This document shows, piece after piece, positions 34,252-42,550 of a stretch of 64,000 bases of DNA. Source of the DNA: Actinoallomurus bryophytorum (GTDB lineage: Bacteria > Actinomycetota > Actinomycetes > Streptosporangiales > Streptosporangiaceae); NCBI RefSeq assembly GCF_006716425.1, contig NZ_VFOZ01000001.1, forward strand, positions 1,550,001 to 1,614,000, written 5' to 3'. The position numbers and the translations under genes are program-made. How positions within the stretch are numbered: the stretch's first letter is position 1; every line of letters starts with the position of its first letter. The notes below the pieces were generated by a model. It worked only from the letters and a program-made list of their open reading frames with translations, was not told where the DNA came from and made no database searches.

Positions 34252-35241
34252 ATGAGGCGACCCACACTCGAAGCGGTGGCGGCGCGGGCCGGGGTGTCGC
34301 GGGCCACGGTGTCCCGTGTCGTCAACGGCGCCACGAACGTCAAGCCCGGCGTGCGTGCCGCCGTCATCCAGGCCGTCGAGGAGCTCGGTTACATCCCGAA
34401 CTCCGCGGCCCGCAGCCTGGTCACCCAGCGCACCGACTCGATCGCCCTGGTCGTCTCCGAGCCGCCGTCACGGGTCTTCTCCGACGACCCGTTCTTCTCC
34501 GCCGCCATCCGCGCGGTGAGCCAGGAGCTGGAGGCGGCCGACCGGCAGGTCCTCCTGATGCTGGCCTCGTCCCCCGCCGGCCACGCCCGGGTGGAGAGGT
34601 ACGTCGCGGGCGGCCACGTCGACGGGGTGATCCTGCTGTCGATGCACGGCGCGGACCCGCTGCCGGCGACGCTGGGCCGCTCACGGGTGCCGATGGTCTC
34701 CCACGGGCGGCCGGTGTCCTCGCTGCCGGTGCCGTACTGCGACTGCGACAACCACGGCGGCGCACGAGACGCCGTGGAGCACCTGATCGGCCTGGGCCGG
34801 CGTCGCATCGCCACCATCGGCGGCCCACCGGACATGACCGCCGCGCAGGACCGCCTCGACGGCTACCGGGCGGCACTGGCCGACGCGGGCCGCGCGCCAC
34901 TCGTGGCGACGGGCGACTTCACCCGCGAGTCCGGGGCGGCCGCGATGCGGCTGCTGCTGGCCGAGGATCCCGGGATCGACGCGGTCTTCGCCGCCTCGGA
35001 CCTGATGGCGATCGGCGCACTGGGCGCGCTGCGTTCGGCGGGCCGGCGGGTCCCCGATGACGTCGCGGTGGCCGGCTTCGACGACATCGGCCTCGCCAGG
35101 TTCAGCGAACCGCCCCTCACCACCGTCCGCCAGCCGGTCGTCGAGGTCGCCGCCTGCATCGTCCAGATGCTGCTCGCCGCCGACCCGCCGACCGAGCCCG
35201 TCATCCTGCCGACCAAGCTCATCGTCCGCGAGTCCGCCTGA
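34252..35241 (+). CDS. LacI-family transcriptional regulator
   Basis: The LacI-type repressor of 329 residues has the helix-turn-helix PTLEAVAARAGVSRATVSRVVNG and hinge helix NSAARSLVTQRTDSIALVV. A periplasmic-binding-like sugar-binding domain follows (residues about 60-325) with PDDVAVAGFDDIGLA and the C-terminal LTTVRQPVVEV. No sugar transport or hydrolase genes are adjacent, so its regulon is elsewhere. A normal start is present (ATG 34252). Confidence 0.9.
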   Translation: MRRPTLEAVAARAGVSRATVSRVVNGATNVKPGVRAAVIQAVEELGYIPNSAARSLVTQRTDSIALVVSEPPSRVFSDDPFFSAAIRAVSQELEAADRQVLLMLASSPAGHARVERYVAGGHVDGVILLSMHGADPLPATLGRSRVPMVSHGRPVSSLPVPYCDCDNHGGARDAVEHLIGLGRRRIATIGGPPDMTAAQDRLDGYRAALADAGRAPLVATGDFTRESGAAAMRLLLAEDPGIDAVFAASDLMAIGALGALRSAGRRVPDDVAVAGFDDIGLARFSEPPLTTVRQPVVEVAACIVQMLLAADPPTEPVILPTKLIVRESA

Positions 35242-35303
35242 CGCAGCCGTCCCTTTCCGTCGGCGATCACCCCCTCTGACCAGGTGATGAAGTAGGTCTA
35301 TTA

Positions 35304-35326
35304 ATTACCTCTTATTAAGAGGTAAT
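35304..35326. promoter_or_regulatory. 23-bp perfect palindrome, MarR operator
   Basis: ATTACCTCTTA, a central T, then TAAGAGGTAAT: a perfect 11-1-11 inverted repeat ending 8 bases before the GTG of the marR gene. Its position over the start region argues for autorepression of the marR-ABC operon. Confidence 0.8.
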
Positions 35327-35334
35327 CTGATTTG

Positions 35335-35820
35335 GTGACCGATGAAGGGGTACGGCTGGCCGACGAGCTCATGACCGTGAACGCGGCCATGCGGCGGCTC
35401 GTACGGCGGCGGCTGCGTGAAGAGGTGCCGCCCCGGCTCCGTCCCGCGCAGGTGGAGCTGATGGCCGTCGTCGGCGGACGTCCCGGGATCAGCGTCGCCG
35501 CCGCAGCGCGTGAGCTGCGTCTCGCCGACAACTCCGTGAGCACCCTGGTCAACCAGCTGCTCGCCGCCGGGATGCTGCGCCGCGAGACCGATCCCGAGGA
35601 CCGCCGGGCCGTACGCCTGGAGCTCACGCCCGCGGCGCAGCGGCACATGGCGGACTGGCGCGATCGCCGGGCGCGGCTGGTCGGCACACGGATCCAGGAG
35701 TTGCCGGCCGAGGACCGGGCGGCGATCGCGGCCGCACTGCCCGCGCTCGGGCGGCTGCTGACCAGCCTGCAGGAGCCGGCCGAAGCTCGGCCGAATGACA
35801 CCTCTGGGGGTCGAAGATGA
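35335..35820 (+). CDS. MarR-family transcriptional regulator
   Basis: The winged-helix protein of 161 residues has a recognition region ISVAAAARELRLADNSVSTLVNQLLAAG and wing DPEDRRAVRLELTPA, both typical of MarR. The start is GTG 35335 (a TTG just upstream at 35332 is also in frame). The gene overlaps the ABC ATPase gene by ATGA and sits directly behind a perfect palindrome. It likely represses this exporter operon until a drug-like ligand binds. There is little room for a leader, so the transcript may be nearly leaderless. Confidence 0.88.
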   Translation: MTDEGVRLADELMTVNAAMRRLVRRRLREEVPPRLRPAQVELMAVVGGRPGISVAAAARELRLADNSVSTLVNQLLAAGMLRRETDPEDRRAVRLELTPAAQRHMADWRDRRARLVGTRIQELPAEDRAAIAAALPALGRLLTSLQEPAEARPNDTSGGRR

Positions 35821-36632
35821 GTGACGAGAACACCACGTACGCGGTCGTCTGCCGGGGTCTGCGGCACTCGTTCGGCGGTGCCGTGGCCGTGGACGACATC
35901 GATCTCGATGTGGTCGAGGGCGAGATCTTCGGGCTGCTCGGCCCGAACGGCGCGGGCAAGACCACGACGATCCGCCTGATCACCACCCTGCTTCCGGCCG
36001 GTCCGGGGATGGTCGAGGTGTTCGGGCGTGACGTGTCCCGCCACCGGATGGCGGTCCGCCGCACCATCGGCTACCTGCCGCAGCAGCTGTCCGCGGACGG
36101 CGCGCTGACCGGCCGGGAGAACGTCGAGCTGTTCGCCCGGCTCTTCGACGTCCCGCGGTCCGCCCGGCGGGAGCGCGTACGCGAGGTGTTGTCCTCCGTG
36201 GGTCTCGCGGACGCGGCCGAGCGGCGCGCGCAGACGTACTCAGGTGGCATGATCCGCCGGCTCGAGCTGGCCCAGGCCCTGATCAGCGCACCGCGGCTGC
36301 TCATCCTCGACGAGCCGACGATCGGGCTCGACCCGGTGGCGCGTGACAGCGTCTGGGAGCGCATCCAGGAGGTGCGCCGTGCCACCGGCATGACCGTCCT
36401 GGTGACCACGCACTACATGGACGAGGCCGACCAGTACTGCAACCGGATCGCGCTCATGCACCGCGGGCGGATCAGGGCACTGGGCACGCCGGCCGATCTC
36501 AAGTCCGACCTCGAACCCGGAGCCACGCTCGAGGAGGTGTTCCGCACCTACACCGGCGACCAACTCGACGAACCAGGAGACGACTTCCGTGACGCACGCC
36601 GTACCCGCCGTACCGCCAGCCGGCTCGGCTGA
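35817..36632 (+). CDS. ABC exporter ATP-binding protein (DrrA-like)
   Basis: The ATPase of 271 residues has Walker A GPNGAGKTTT (about residue 42), Q-loop LPQQLS, signature SGGMIRRLELAQ, Walker B LLILDEPTIGLDP and the switch His in VTTHYMDE. The C-terminal segment (LEEVFRTYTGDQLDE) is of the DrrA/daunorubicin-resistance type. Its 3' end overlaps the permease gene by 44 bases. Together with the permease it should export a drug or lipid. Confidence 0.92.
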   Translation: MSDENTTYAVVCRGLRHSFGGAVAVDDIDLDVVEGEIFGLLGPNGAGKTTTIRLITTLLPAGPGMVEVFGRDVSRHRMAVRRTIGYLPQQLSADGALTGRENVELFARLFDVPRSARRERVREVLSSVGLADAAERRAQTYSGGMIRRLELAQALISAPRLLILDEPTIGLDPVARDSVWERIQEVRRATGMTVLVTTHYMDEADQYCNRIALMHRGRIRALGTPADLKSDLEPGATLEEVFRTYTGDQLDEPGDDFRDARRTRRTASRLG

Positions 36633-37413
36633 CCCGCCGTCCTGGATCACCTGGCGCCTGCTGCCGGCGCGGGTGGTCGCGATGTGCGTCGTCGAGCTCC
36701 AGAAGATCCGGCACGACCGGACCGAGCTCTACACCCGCGCGATCCAGCCCGCCCTGTGGCTGCTGATCTTCGGCGAGACGTTCTCCCGCCTGCGCGCCAT
36801 CCCCACCGGGAAGGTCCCGTACCTGGACTACCTCGCACCGGGGATCCTCGCGCAGTCCACGCTCTTCATCGCGATCTTCTACGGGATCCAGATCATCTGG
36901 GAACGCGACGCGGGCGTACTGGCCAAGCTCCTGGTCACCCCCACACCGCGCGCCGCGCTCGTCACCGGAAAGGCGTTCGCGGCGGGCATGCGGGCGCTCA
37001 CCCAGGCCGTCGCCATCCTCGTACTGTCGGCGATCCTCGGGGTGACGCTGACGCTCAACCCGCTGCGCTGGCTCGGCGTCGTCGTGATCGTGATGCTCGG
37101 CACCGCGTTCTTCTCGTGCCTGTCGATGACCATCGCGGGCCTGGCCATGTCCCGCGACCGCCTGATGGGCATCGGCCAGGCGATCACGATGCCGCTGTTC
37201 TTCGGGTCGAACGCGCTGTACCCCGTCGATCTCATGCCCCGCTGGCTGCGCGTGATCAGCCACATCAACCCGCTGTCGTACGAGGTCGACGCGCTGCGCC
37301 ACCTGCTCATCGGGACGCCGGGCAACCTGCTCCTCGACATCGGCGTGCTCCTGGTCGCCGCGGCGGTGGGGATCACTACCTCCTCGGCTCTGCTCGGCCG
37401 GCTGGTCCGGTAA
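36589..37413 (+). CDS. ABC-2 type permease (DrrB-like)
   Basis: The membrane protein of 274 residues has six predicted helices and the ABC-2 pattern (RAIQPALWLLIFGETFSRLR, then LDYLAPGILAQSTLF, and the late motif PLFFGSNALYPVDLMPRWLR preceding INPLSYEVDALRHLL). Start GTG 36589 lies inside the ATPase gene, indicating coupled translation. It partners with the DrrA-like ATPase. It converges with the LCP gene, with only nine bases between stops. Confidence 0.9.
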   Translation: MTHAVPAVPPAGSADPPSWITWRLLPARVVAMCVVELQKIRHDRTELYTRAIQPALWLLIFGETFSRLRAIPTGKVPYLDYLAPGILAQSTLFIAIFYGIQIIWERDAGVLAKLLVTPTPRAALVTGKAFAAGMRALTQAVAILVLSAILGVTLTLNPLRWLGVVVIVMLGTAFFSCLSMTIAGLAMSRDRLMGIGQAITMPLFFGSNALYPVDLMPRWLRVISHINPLSYEVDALRHLLIGTPGNLLLDIGVLLVAAAVGITTSSALLGRLVR

Positions 37414-37422
37414 AAGCCGTCC

Positions 37423-38931
37423 TCAGCAGGCGTTCTTCAGGGAGACCGAGCCGGAGGTCGTCGTCTTCCTGCGCGTGGCCGGCGTCGAGCTCGGGGCGGC
37501 ACTCGGCGGCGGCTTCGTGCTCGCGGCGATGGCCCTGGCGGCCGCGCGGCGCATGACCAGGACCATCGCCCCATCGGCCGGACGGTTGGTGTGGAAGCCG
37601 GGCATCTTGTCCGGGTCGTACGAGAGGCTGCTGATGTCGGCACCGTGCTTCACCGTGCCGGACAGCTTCACCAGAGCCGGCAGGAGCGTGGCCGGAATGT
37701 TGGTGGAGATCGTCTTCTTCGCGGCGTGGGCCAGCTTCTCGAAGTGGGTGACGACCTTCTGCGGGTCGGCCTGGTCCGCGATGTCCTTCATCAGACACTT
37801 CTGGCGGTCCATCCGGCGGAAGTCGCTATCGGCGTGACGAGTCCGGCCGTACCAGAGGGCATGCTCGCCGTCCAAGTGCTGCCAGCCGGGCTTGAGGTAA
37901 CCGGCCACGGGGATGCCCCGATCCGCGTCACCGCCGATGGGGAGCGGGTGGCCGTTCGCCGACTTCACGTTCACCCGTACCCCTCCCATGGCGTCCACGA
38001 TGTCCTTGAACCCGTCGAGGTTGACCAGCACGTAGTAATCGAGCGTCAGCCCGGTGAGGTAGCCGATGACGTCCTCGAGGAGGTGGGGACCGCGCTGCCC
38101 CGCCTTGTAGTTCGGCTCGAGCTCGGGATGGCGCTTCTCACCCTGGATGTAGAGCTCGTTGAGCAGGCAGGCGCCAAGCGGGCAGGTGCCGTTCGGCCCG
38201 TAGTCGCCGGTGTAGCCGTTGGGCCAGACCGACCGCATCCGTGGCGGCACCTGGAACTTGTAGAGCGCCCGCGGCAGGCTGAGCAGGACGGTGTTGCCGG
38301 TCTTGGTGTCGATGCTGGCCACGGTCATGCTGTCGGTACGGATGCCCGTACGGTCCTTACCGCCGTCACCGCCGAGCAGCAGGATGTTGACGCGCGGCTT
38401 GTTCTTCCAGGGGTTGGACGCGTTGACCTTGGCACCGGACTTGTCGTCGCCGGGGAAGATGCTCGAGAGCGTGTCGCGCAGGACGTACGTCGCGTTCGCC
38501 GCGTAGACGAGTGGGGTGCAGACCATCAGCGCCATGATCACCACGAGCGCGCCGGAGGTGACCCGCATCGCGGTCGGCAGGCCGGGGGGTCGCAGGATCT
38601 GGAACGAGCGGATGACGACTAACGCCCATACCGCCGCGAGCACGAGAATGCCCGCGATGAACACGTTCAGCCAGAAACCCTGGACGACCATCTGCTTGAG
38701 ACGATCCTGGAACGCCAGCGCCGCCGTGGCAGTGCCGAAGATCAGCACCGCGAGCAGCCCCATGAGACTGAAGCCCACGGCACGCCGGCCCACTGTGACG
38801 TGCGCGAGACCCCACACGACGGCTGAGGCGGCGGTCAGGCCCAGGGCTCGCCAGAGTCCGGCGATCGGGTTCGGGTTCGGGTTCGGCCTGCGACCGTACG
38901 CCGTCTGTCTCCCATGTTGACGCGGCGCCAT
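37423..38931 (-). CDS. LytR-CpsA-Psr (LCP) family cell-wall ligase
   Basis: The membrane-bound enzyme of 502 residues has a cytoplasmic tail with a short Pro-Asn repeat (three GGGTTC units around 38866), four hydrophobic segments (residues about 25-170), then an LCP domain with GGDGGKDRTGIRTDSMT, LLSLPRALYKFQVP and the Arg-rich RTRHADSDFRRMDRQK. LCP proteins transfer polyprenyl-linked glycopolymers to peptidoglycan or arabinogalactan. Four N-terminal helices instead of one is a variant seen in actinobacteria. ATG 38931 has AGGAGA. The last 90 residues include a Ser/Pro/Thr-rich tail ending in Cys. Confidence 0.88.
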   Translation of the reverse strand: MAPRQHGRQTAYGRRPNPNPNPIAGLWRALGLTAASAVVWGLAHVTVGRRAVGFSLMGLLAVLIFGTATAALAFQDRLKQMVVQGFWLNVFIAGILVLAAVWALVVIRSFQILRPPGLPTAMRVTSGALVVIMALMVCTPLVYAANATYVLRDTLSSIFPGDDKSGAKVNASNPWKNKPRVNILLLGGDGGKDRTGIRTDSMTVASIDTKTGNTVLLSLPRALYKFQVPPRMRSVWPNGYTGDYGPNGTCPLGACLLNELYIQGEKRHPELEPNYKAGQRGPHLLEDVIGYLTGLTLDYYVLVNLDGFKDIVDAMGGVRVNVKSANGHPLPIGGDADRGIPVAGYLKPGWQHLDGEHALWYGRTRHADSDFRRMDRQKCLMKDIADQADPQKVVTHFEKLAHAAKKTISTNIPATLLPALVKLSGTVKHGADISSLSYDPDKMPGFHTNRPADGAMVLVMRRAAARAIAASTKPPPSAAPSSTPATRRKTTTSGSVSLKNAC

Positions 38932-39653
38932 GGCGTCTCCTGGTTCTCGTCTGATGGCCCGGCCCACCTCGGGGGACGGACGGATTGCCGCACCGTACGG
39001 TTCGTAAGGTGATCAAACAAAAGCAACCAGTGATCATTGGTGAAGGTCGACTCTACCTCACATATACGGCCTTATCCTGCGATTCTCAGTGATAGGTCTT
39101 TGAAGCCTGTTTAGCCCCTGATAAGACGAAAGTGTGGATCAGTGACCTTCGCGTACATCGCCGCCGAGTGGCGCTCTTTGCGCAGCTGAGAAGTGGCTTG
39201 GGTGGGGAGCTGTGACGTATAACACCGGGAAAGCCTGTAATTTTCGTTCGTTTACGGCCCCCGGGGAAATGGGTCGTCATTGGCGCTAACTGGCGGGGTC
39301 CCGTTGCCATCTCTTCGCCCGGCCGATCTCGTACGGAGGCCCCGGACCAGCTCTTTGGATACCGACGCCGGAGGCGCCACACGTTGCCTTCGACCCTGGT
39401 TACCGATCGAACGCCGCGGCCTCGCTCGCGTGGCCATGCGGCACACGCACGCCCATGTCACGCCGGTGAAGGGCCTTGCTCGGACCGTACGCGAACCGGA
39501 TCCACGTCCGGAGTGCTCCTGCGCCAGCGGAAACCGAGCGCTTCGGCTCGCAGGGTCTCTGGGAGCGGCGGAGCCCCGGCGCCAAGCGCGGCCGAACGCC
39601 GTAGCTTGTTATCCGCCGTCCTGTCGGACAATCATCGGGTAGGAGGCACGGAG
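38932..39653. other. Intergenic stretch without a recognised gene
   Basis: No gene is supported in these 720 bases. The left third is AT-richer (GTGATCAAACAAAAGCAACC, CACATATACGGCC) and probably contains the LCP promoter. The remainder is ordinary GC-rich sequence with no repeats or hairpins that I can see. Confidence 0.5.
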
Positions 39654-40253
39654 ATGCGCAAAACGACGACGATGGCCGGTGATGCCGACGCCTATGGGGT
39701 CATCATCCTTGTCGAAGGATTGAGCGACCTGTATGCCTTGGAGACGCTGGCCCGCCGGCGCGGCCGTGACCTGGACGCCGAAGGGGTCCGCGTTCTGGCC
39801 ATGAAAGGCGCGACGAACATCGGCCATTTCCTCGACCACTATGGTCCGCGAGGGCTGCGCGCCAGACTGGCGGGTCTGTATGACGCCGCCGAGGAGGGCT
39901 GCATCCGACGCGGCCTCGAACGGGCCGGTCTCGGGCCGGGGTCCCAGGTGGAGATGGAGGAACTCGGCTTCTTCCGGTGCTCTGCCGATCTGGAAGACGA
40001 GTTGATCCGCGCTCTCGGCACCGACGAGGTCGAGCGGATCATCGAGGAGGAGGGCGAGCTGAGGTCGTTCCGAACCCTGCAACGACAGCCCGCCCAGCGC
40101 GGCCGGAGCACACACGACCAACTGCACCGCTTCCTCGGAAGCCGCTCGGGCCGAAAACATCGCTACGGGCACCTGCTCGCCAATGCCGTCGATCTCAACC
40201 GCGCCCCACCTTCACTCGACCGAGTGCTCGCCCATGCGGCCGGCGTCAGGTAA
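39654..40253 (+). CDS. Stand-alone TOPRIM-domain protein (OLD-nuclease type)
   Basis: This single-domain protein of 199 residues has TOPRIM features: the catalytic Glu in VIILVEGLSDLYALETLA, and an Asp in LAGLYDAAEEGCIRR. Also conserved are LAMKGATNIGHFL, ELGFFRCSADLEDELIRALG and FRTLQRQPAQRGRSTHDQLH. The pattern matches the TOPRIM nucleotidyl transferase/hydrolase group related to the nuclease half of OLD proteins. Here there is no attached ABC ATPase and none beside it. AGGAGGCACGGAG precedes ATG 39654. It may be a nuclease or nucleotidyl transferase in DNA repair or phage defence; this is inferred. Confidence 0.72.
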   Translation: MRKTTTMAGDADAYGVIILVEGLSDLYALETLARRRGRDLDAEGVRVLAMKGATNIGHFLDHYGPRGLRARLAGLYDAAEEGCIRRGLERAGLGPGSQVEMEELGFFRCSADLEDELIRALGTDEVERIIEEEGELRSFRTLQRQPAQRGRSTHDQLHRFLGSRSGRKHRYGHLLANAVDLNRAPPSLDRVLAHAAGVR

Positions 40254-40597
40254 CTGTCGTACGGCAGCGCCAGGGAGTCTCCCTGAGCACGGGCTTCTAG
40301 GTCCGTGGGGGTTCTTCGGCGTGGACCGGACAAGACCGGCACACACCCTGCTTGAACGGAGCTCCAGCACGACCCCAAGCCAACCCGCAGGGCATCGATC
40401 GAGGCTAGAGACCCGGCGGTCGAGTTCGGAGTCCCTTGGACAACGGCACCGGGGGCGGTCCGGCTCGGGGCGCATCAACCGGCCCGACGTTGGAAGGTCC
40501 GCTACGTCCGCCGGATTTCTGGCTTACCGGCTCCGCGAGATGGAGGTCGATAAACAGCAGGCCGTCGGGCAGCGAGTAATGAATGCCGTCTACGGTA
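40254..40597. other. Intergenic stretch without a recognised gene
   Basis: These 344 bases separate two convergent genes. I see no coding signal, repeat or strong hairpin. Confidence 0.45.
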
Positions 40598-41314
40598 TCA
40601 AAACTCGCCTGCGACGAACTCGTTCATTGCTTTGAACGAATTGGATTGAGGCTTTCCGCTCGGCGCGTTCGATATTCTGGTGCCCGGCACAGTGGCATCC
40701 CACCAAGCGACGAACTCCGTATCGTAGAATGGCCCTTCGACCAGAAATTTGACGGGCTGGGTTGCCGTCTGAAGCGCATACCACTGATCGATGACATAGC
40801 AGTCCGGGCCCCACGTCTTATAGTCGTTCTCCTCGCCGTCCCTGGCGCGGTTCACGACCGTGAACAAATGCTTGTCCTGGTGGATTCCGGTGATGCCGAA
40901 TACTTCCACGCGGGTGCCCGATGGCAGGAGCGCCGCCTGCTTGCTGTACTTGCCGGTGAACCTCCTGGTCACTAGGGCGCTGGTTACGACCCACGCAAAG
41001 TCGTTGCATACCCCAAAAAAGGCCGGGTTTCGGGTTAGCTTCTCGAGCCCGCTCGTGACATAACCCTGACGATCAGTTGTTTCTGGCATGTATCTACACG
41101 AATCGGGAAGGCCTGCGGGAGTCTGCTGCCATCCTGGCTGCTTCCAGCCTTCTCGGGTCTTACGCTTTTCGATCGGCGCCTTCTCCAGCAGAACCTGCCA
41201 GGCGTTGCCGATGAAAACGCTACCCTCTCGCCCCAGCACCGAGTTCAGGATGAAGCTATTGACGCCTTCCATGATCTGTTGCCACGGCGGGAGTTCGGAT
41301 TTACCTTCAGACAC
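40598..41314 (-). CDS. Orphan protein with possible Cys-His-Asp peptidase-like triad
   Basis: I do not recognise this 238-residue protein. No signal peptide or membrane helix is visible, so it is probably cytosolic or exported by another route. Three blocks resemble a papain- or transglutaminase-like arrangement: FFGVCNDFAWVV (Cys103), DKHLFTVVNRAR (His149) and GPDCYVIDQWYAL (Asp176). The N-terminal 100 residues are polar and Trp-rich. GTG 41314 has AAGGGGG upstream. Base composition is clearly lower in GC than neighbours and the 5' flank is AT-rich, which suggests recent transfer. A cysteine-protease or deamidase effector is one possibility. Confidence 0.6.
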   Translation of the reverse strand: MSEGKSELPPWQQIMEGVNSFILNSVLGREGSVFIGNAWQVLLEKAPIEKRKTREGWKQPGWQQTPAGLPDSCRYMPETTDRQGYVTSGLEKLTRNPAFFGVCNDFAWVVTSALVTRRFTGKYSKQAALLPSGTRVEVFGITGIHQDKHLFTVVNRARDGEENDYKTWGPDCYVIDQWYALQTATQPVKFLVEGPFYDTEFVAWWDATVPGTRISNAPSGKPQSNSFKAMNEFVAGEF

Positions 41315-41399
41315 CTAGAGTCCCCCTTCTTGATCATGGACACTCTAAAGATACATTGGCATTGATCACAACATTAAAAAATAAAGTGGCCGGATCGCG

Positions 41400-41670
41400 T
41401 CAGCCGTGCGGCCATCGGCGGGTCACCGTCACGGCAATAGGTTGGGCGTAGGGCGTACCGCCGGCCTGGCCAATCGCTTCCGCCGTCCACGCCCCGTCGT
41501 TGCCGACCAGGTGGTCATTGCCCGGCGGGACAACGACCATGGCAAGCCGTGCCGTCCCGCCCGACGGCGAGCCGTGATGGTGCACCGTGACGAACCGCCA
41601 CCAGCCGTCGAGGCCGCACGGCGCGCCGGCCGACTGGACGCGCGGCCTCCTGGCCTTGCCTCTGACGTAG
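41400..41670 (-). other. Possible coding fragment, beta-rich domain
   Basis: The minus-strand frame ending at 41400 is open to about 41670 and reads GLDGWWRFVTVHHHGS, later GTARLAMVVVPPGNDHLVG and PIAVTVTRRWPHG. That looks like the end of an Ig-like or immunoglobulin-binding beta domain. No credible start exists; it may be a remnant downstream of the 41744 gene. Confidence 0.3.
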
Positions 41671-41743
41671 CGTGTCCTACTCTGTCCTCAGTCATCGCCG
41701 GGATGGACCACTGGGTGCTGCGCTTCTCCGCGTCCCGGCAGCA

Positions 41744-42550
41744 TCAGCTCACCGTCTGAGCAGATGGGGGCGCGATGATGCTGCGCGTCGTGAAGTTGAT
41801 CATTCCGGCTCGCGGTGGTCCGCCCGTCCCCAGGTCGTGGTCCAGGGCCTCGCCCACCCTGTTGCCGCAAACGTCTTCGAGACGTTCAGAGACGACGAGG
41901 CGGTGCTTCCCGGCGGGCCACGGGTGGTTCGGGGTGAGTCGCGCTGTGGTTCCGTCCGGTGCGAGTGACGTGCGCGTCTGAATGACCTTTCCTGAAGGGG
42001 TCAGGACTGCGATCTCGTCCTCGCAAAGGGCGGCGTCCATGATCCTGCCGAAGTGCACGACGACGGATTCGAGGCTCCCCGTTGTCGGGGAGGCGAGGCG
42101 CCAGTGGGTCTCGTCGATCGCCTCCAAGACCGGATTGCTTACGCGGAAGGTATGGCGCGCTGTTTGCCCGAGCGCCGTGACGACAAGGCTGTAGGTCCGT
42201 CCGACGACCAGTGCCGGCTCGTGAGACGGGTCCGCTCCAAGACCGCGTTTGATCCTTCCCGGTTCCATCAGGACCGTCAGGCGGCGCCCGTCAACCGACC
42301 AGAGCTCTTGCGACAGGACGAGGAAGGGGTCATGCACCTCCTGTTCTTCCTCGTTCAGTAGCCAGAGGTGGGCACGGTCGAAGTGCGCCTCTGCTGGTCT
42401 CGGAAAATAGAGGTAGAAACGCAGGGTGTTCGCGGGCAGGACCGCAGCTTGCGGAGAGATGCGGATCGCCATCTCAGGGGAAGGCTTGATACGTATTTCT
42501 GGCGCGCGCAAGGTTCGAACCTGCCGTTCACGCCGGCAGTTTGTGCGCAC
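41744..42550 (-). CDS. Beta-rich protein with an E-LW/DPGRIKRG-type domain, unknown function
   Basis: The 268-residue protein starts at GTG 42550, overlapping the end of the preceding gene by 23 bases. Its first half has LPANTLRFYLYFPRPAEAHF, LSQELWSVDGRRLTVLMEPG and RIKRGLGADPSHEPAL. This is a pattern I associate with a family of uncharacterised beta-sandwich proteins found mainly in Planctomycetes, Acidobacteria and Myxobacteria. The second half repeats a similar Ig-like unit (WRLASPTTGSLESVVVHFGR, DDC-free, ending EDVCGNRVGEALDHDL). There is no signal peptide. It pairs with the upstream propeller-like protein; a joint role is inferred. Confidence 0.55.
   Translation of the reverse strand: MRTNCRRERQVRTLRAPEIRIKPSPEMAIRISPQAAVLPANTLRFYLYFPRPAEAHFDRAHLWLLNEEEQEVHDPFLVLSQELWSVDGRRLTVLMEPGRIKRGLGADPSHEPALVVGRTYSLVVTALGQTARHTFRVSNPVLEAIDETHWRLASPTTGSLESVVVHFGRIMDAALCEDEIAVLTPSGKVIQTRTSLAPDGTTARLTPNHPWPAGKHRLVVSERLEDVCGNRVGEALDHDLGTGGPPRAGMINFTTRSIIAPPSAQTVS

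Noticed and set aside
42505-42535. GGTTCGAACCTGCCG resembling the T arm of a tRNA
   Set aside because: It lies inside a convincing gene and lacks the rest of a tRNA fold; it is not the missing half of the tRNA-Arg.
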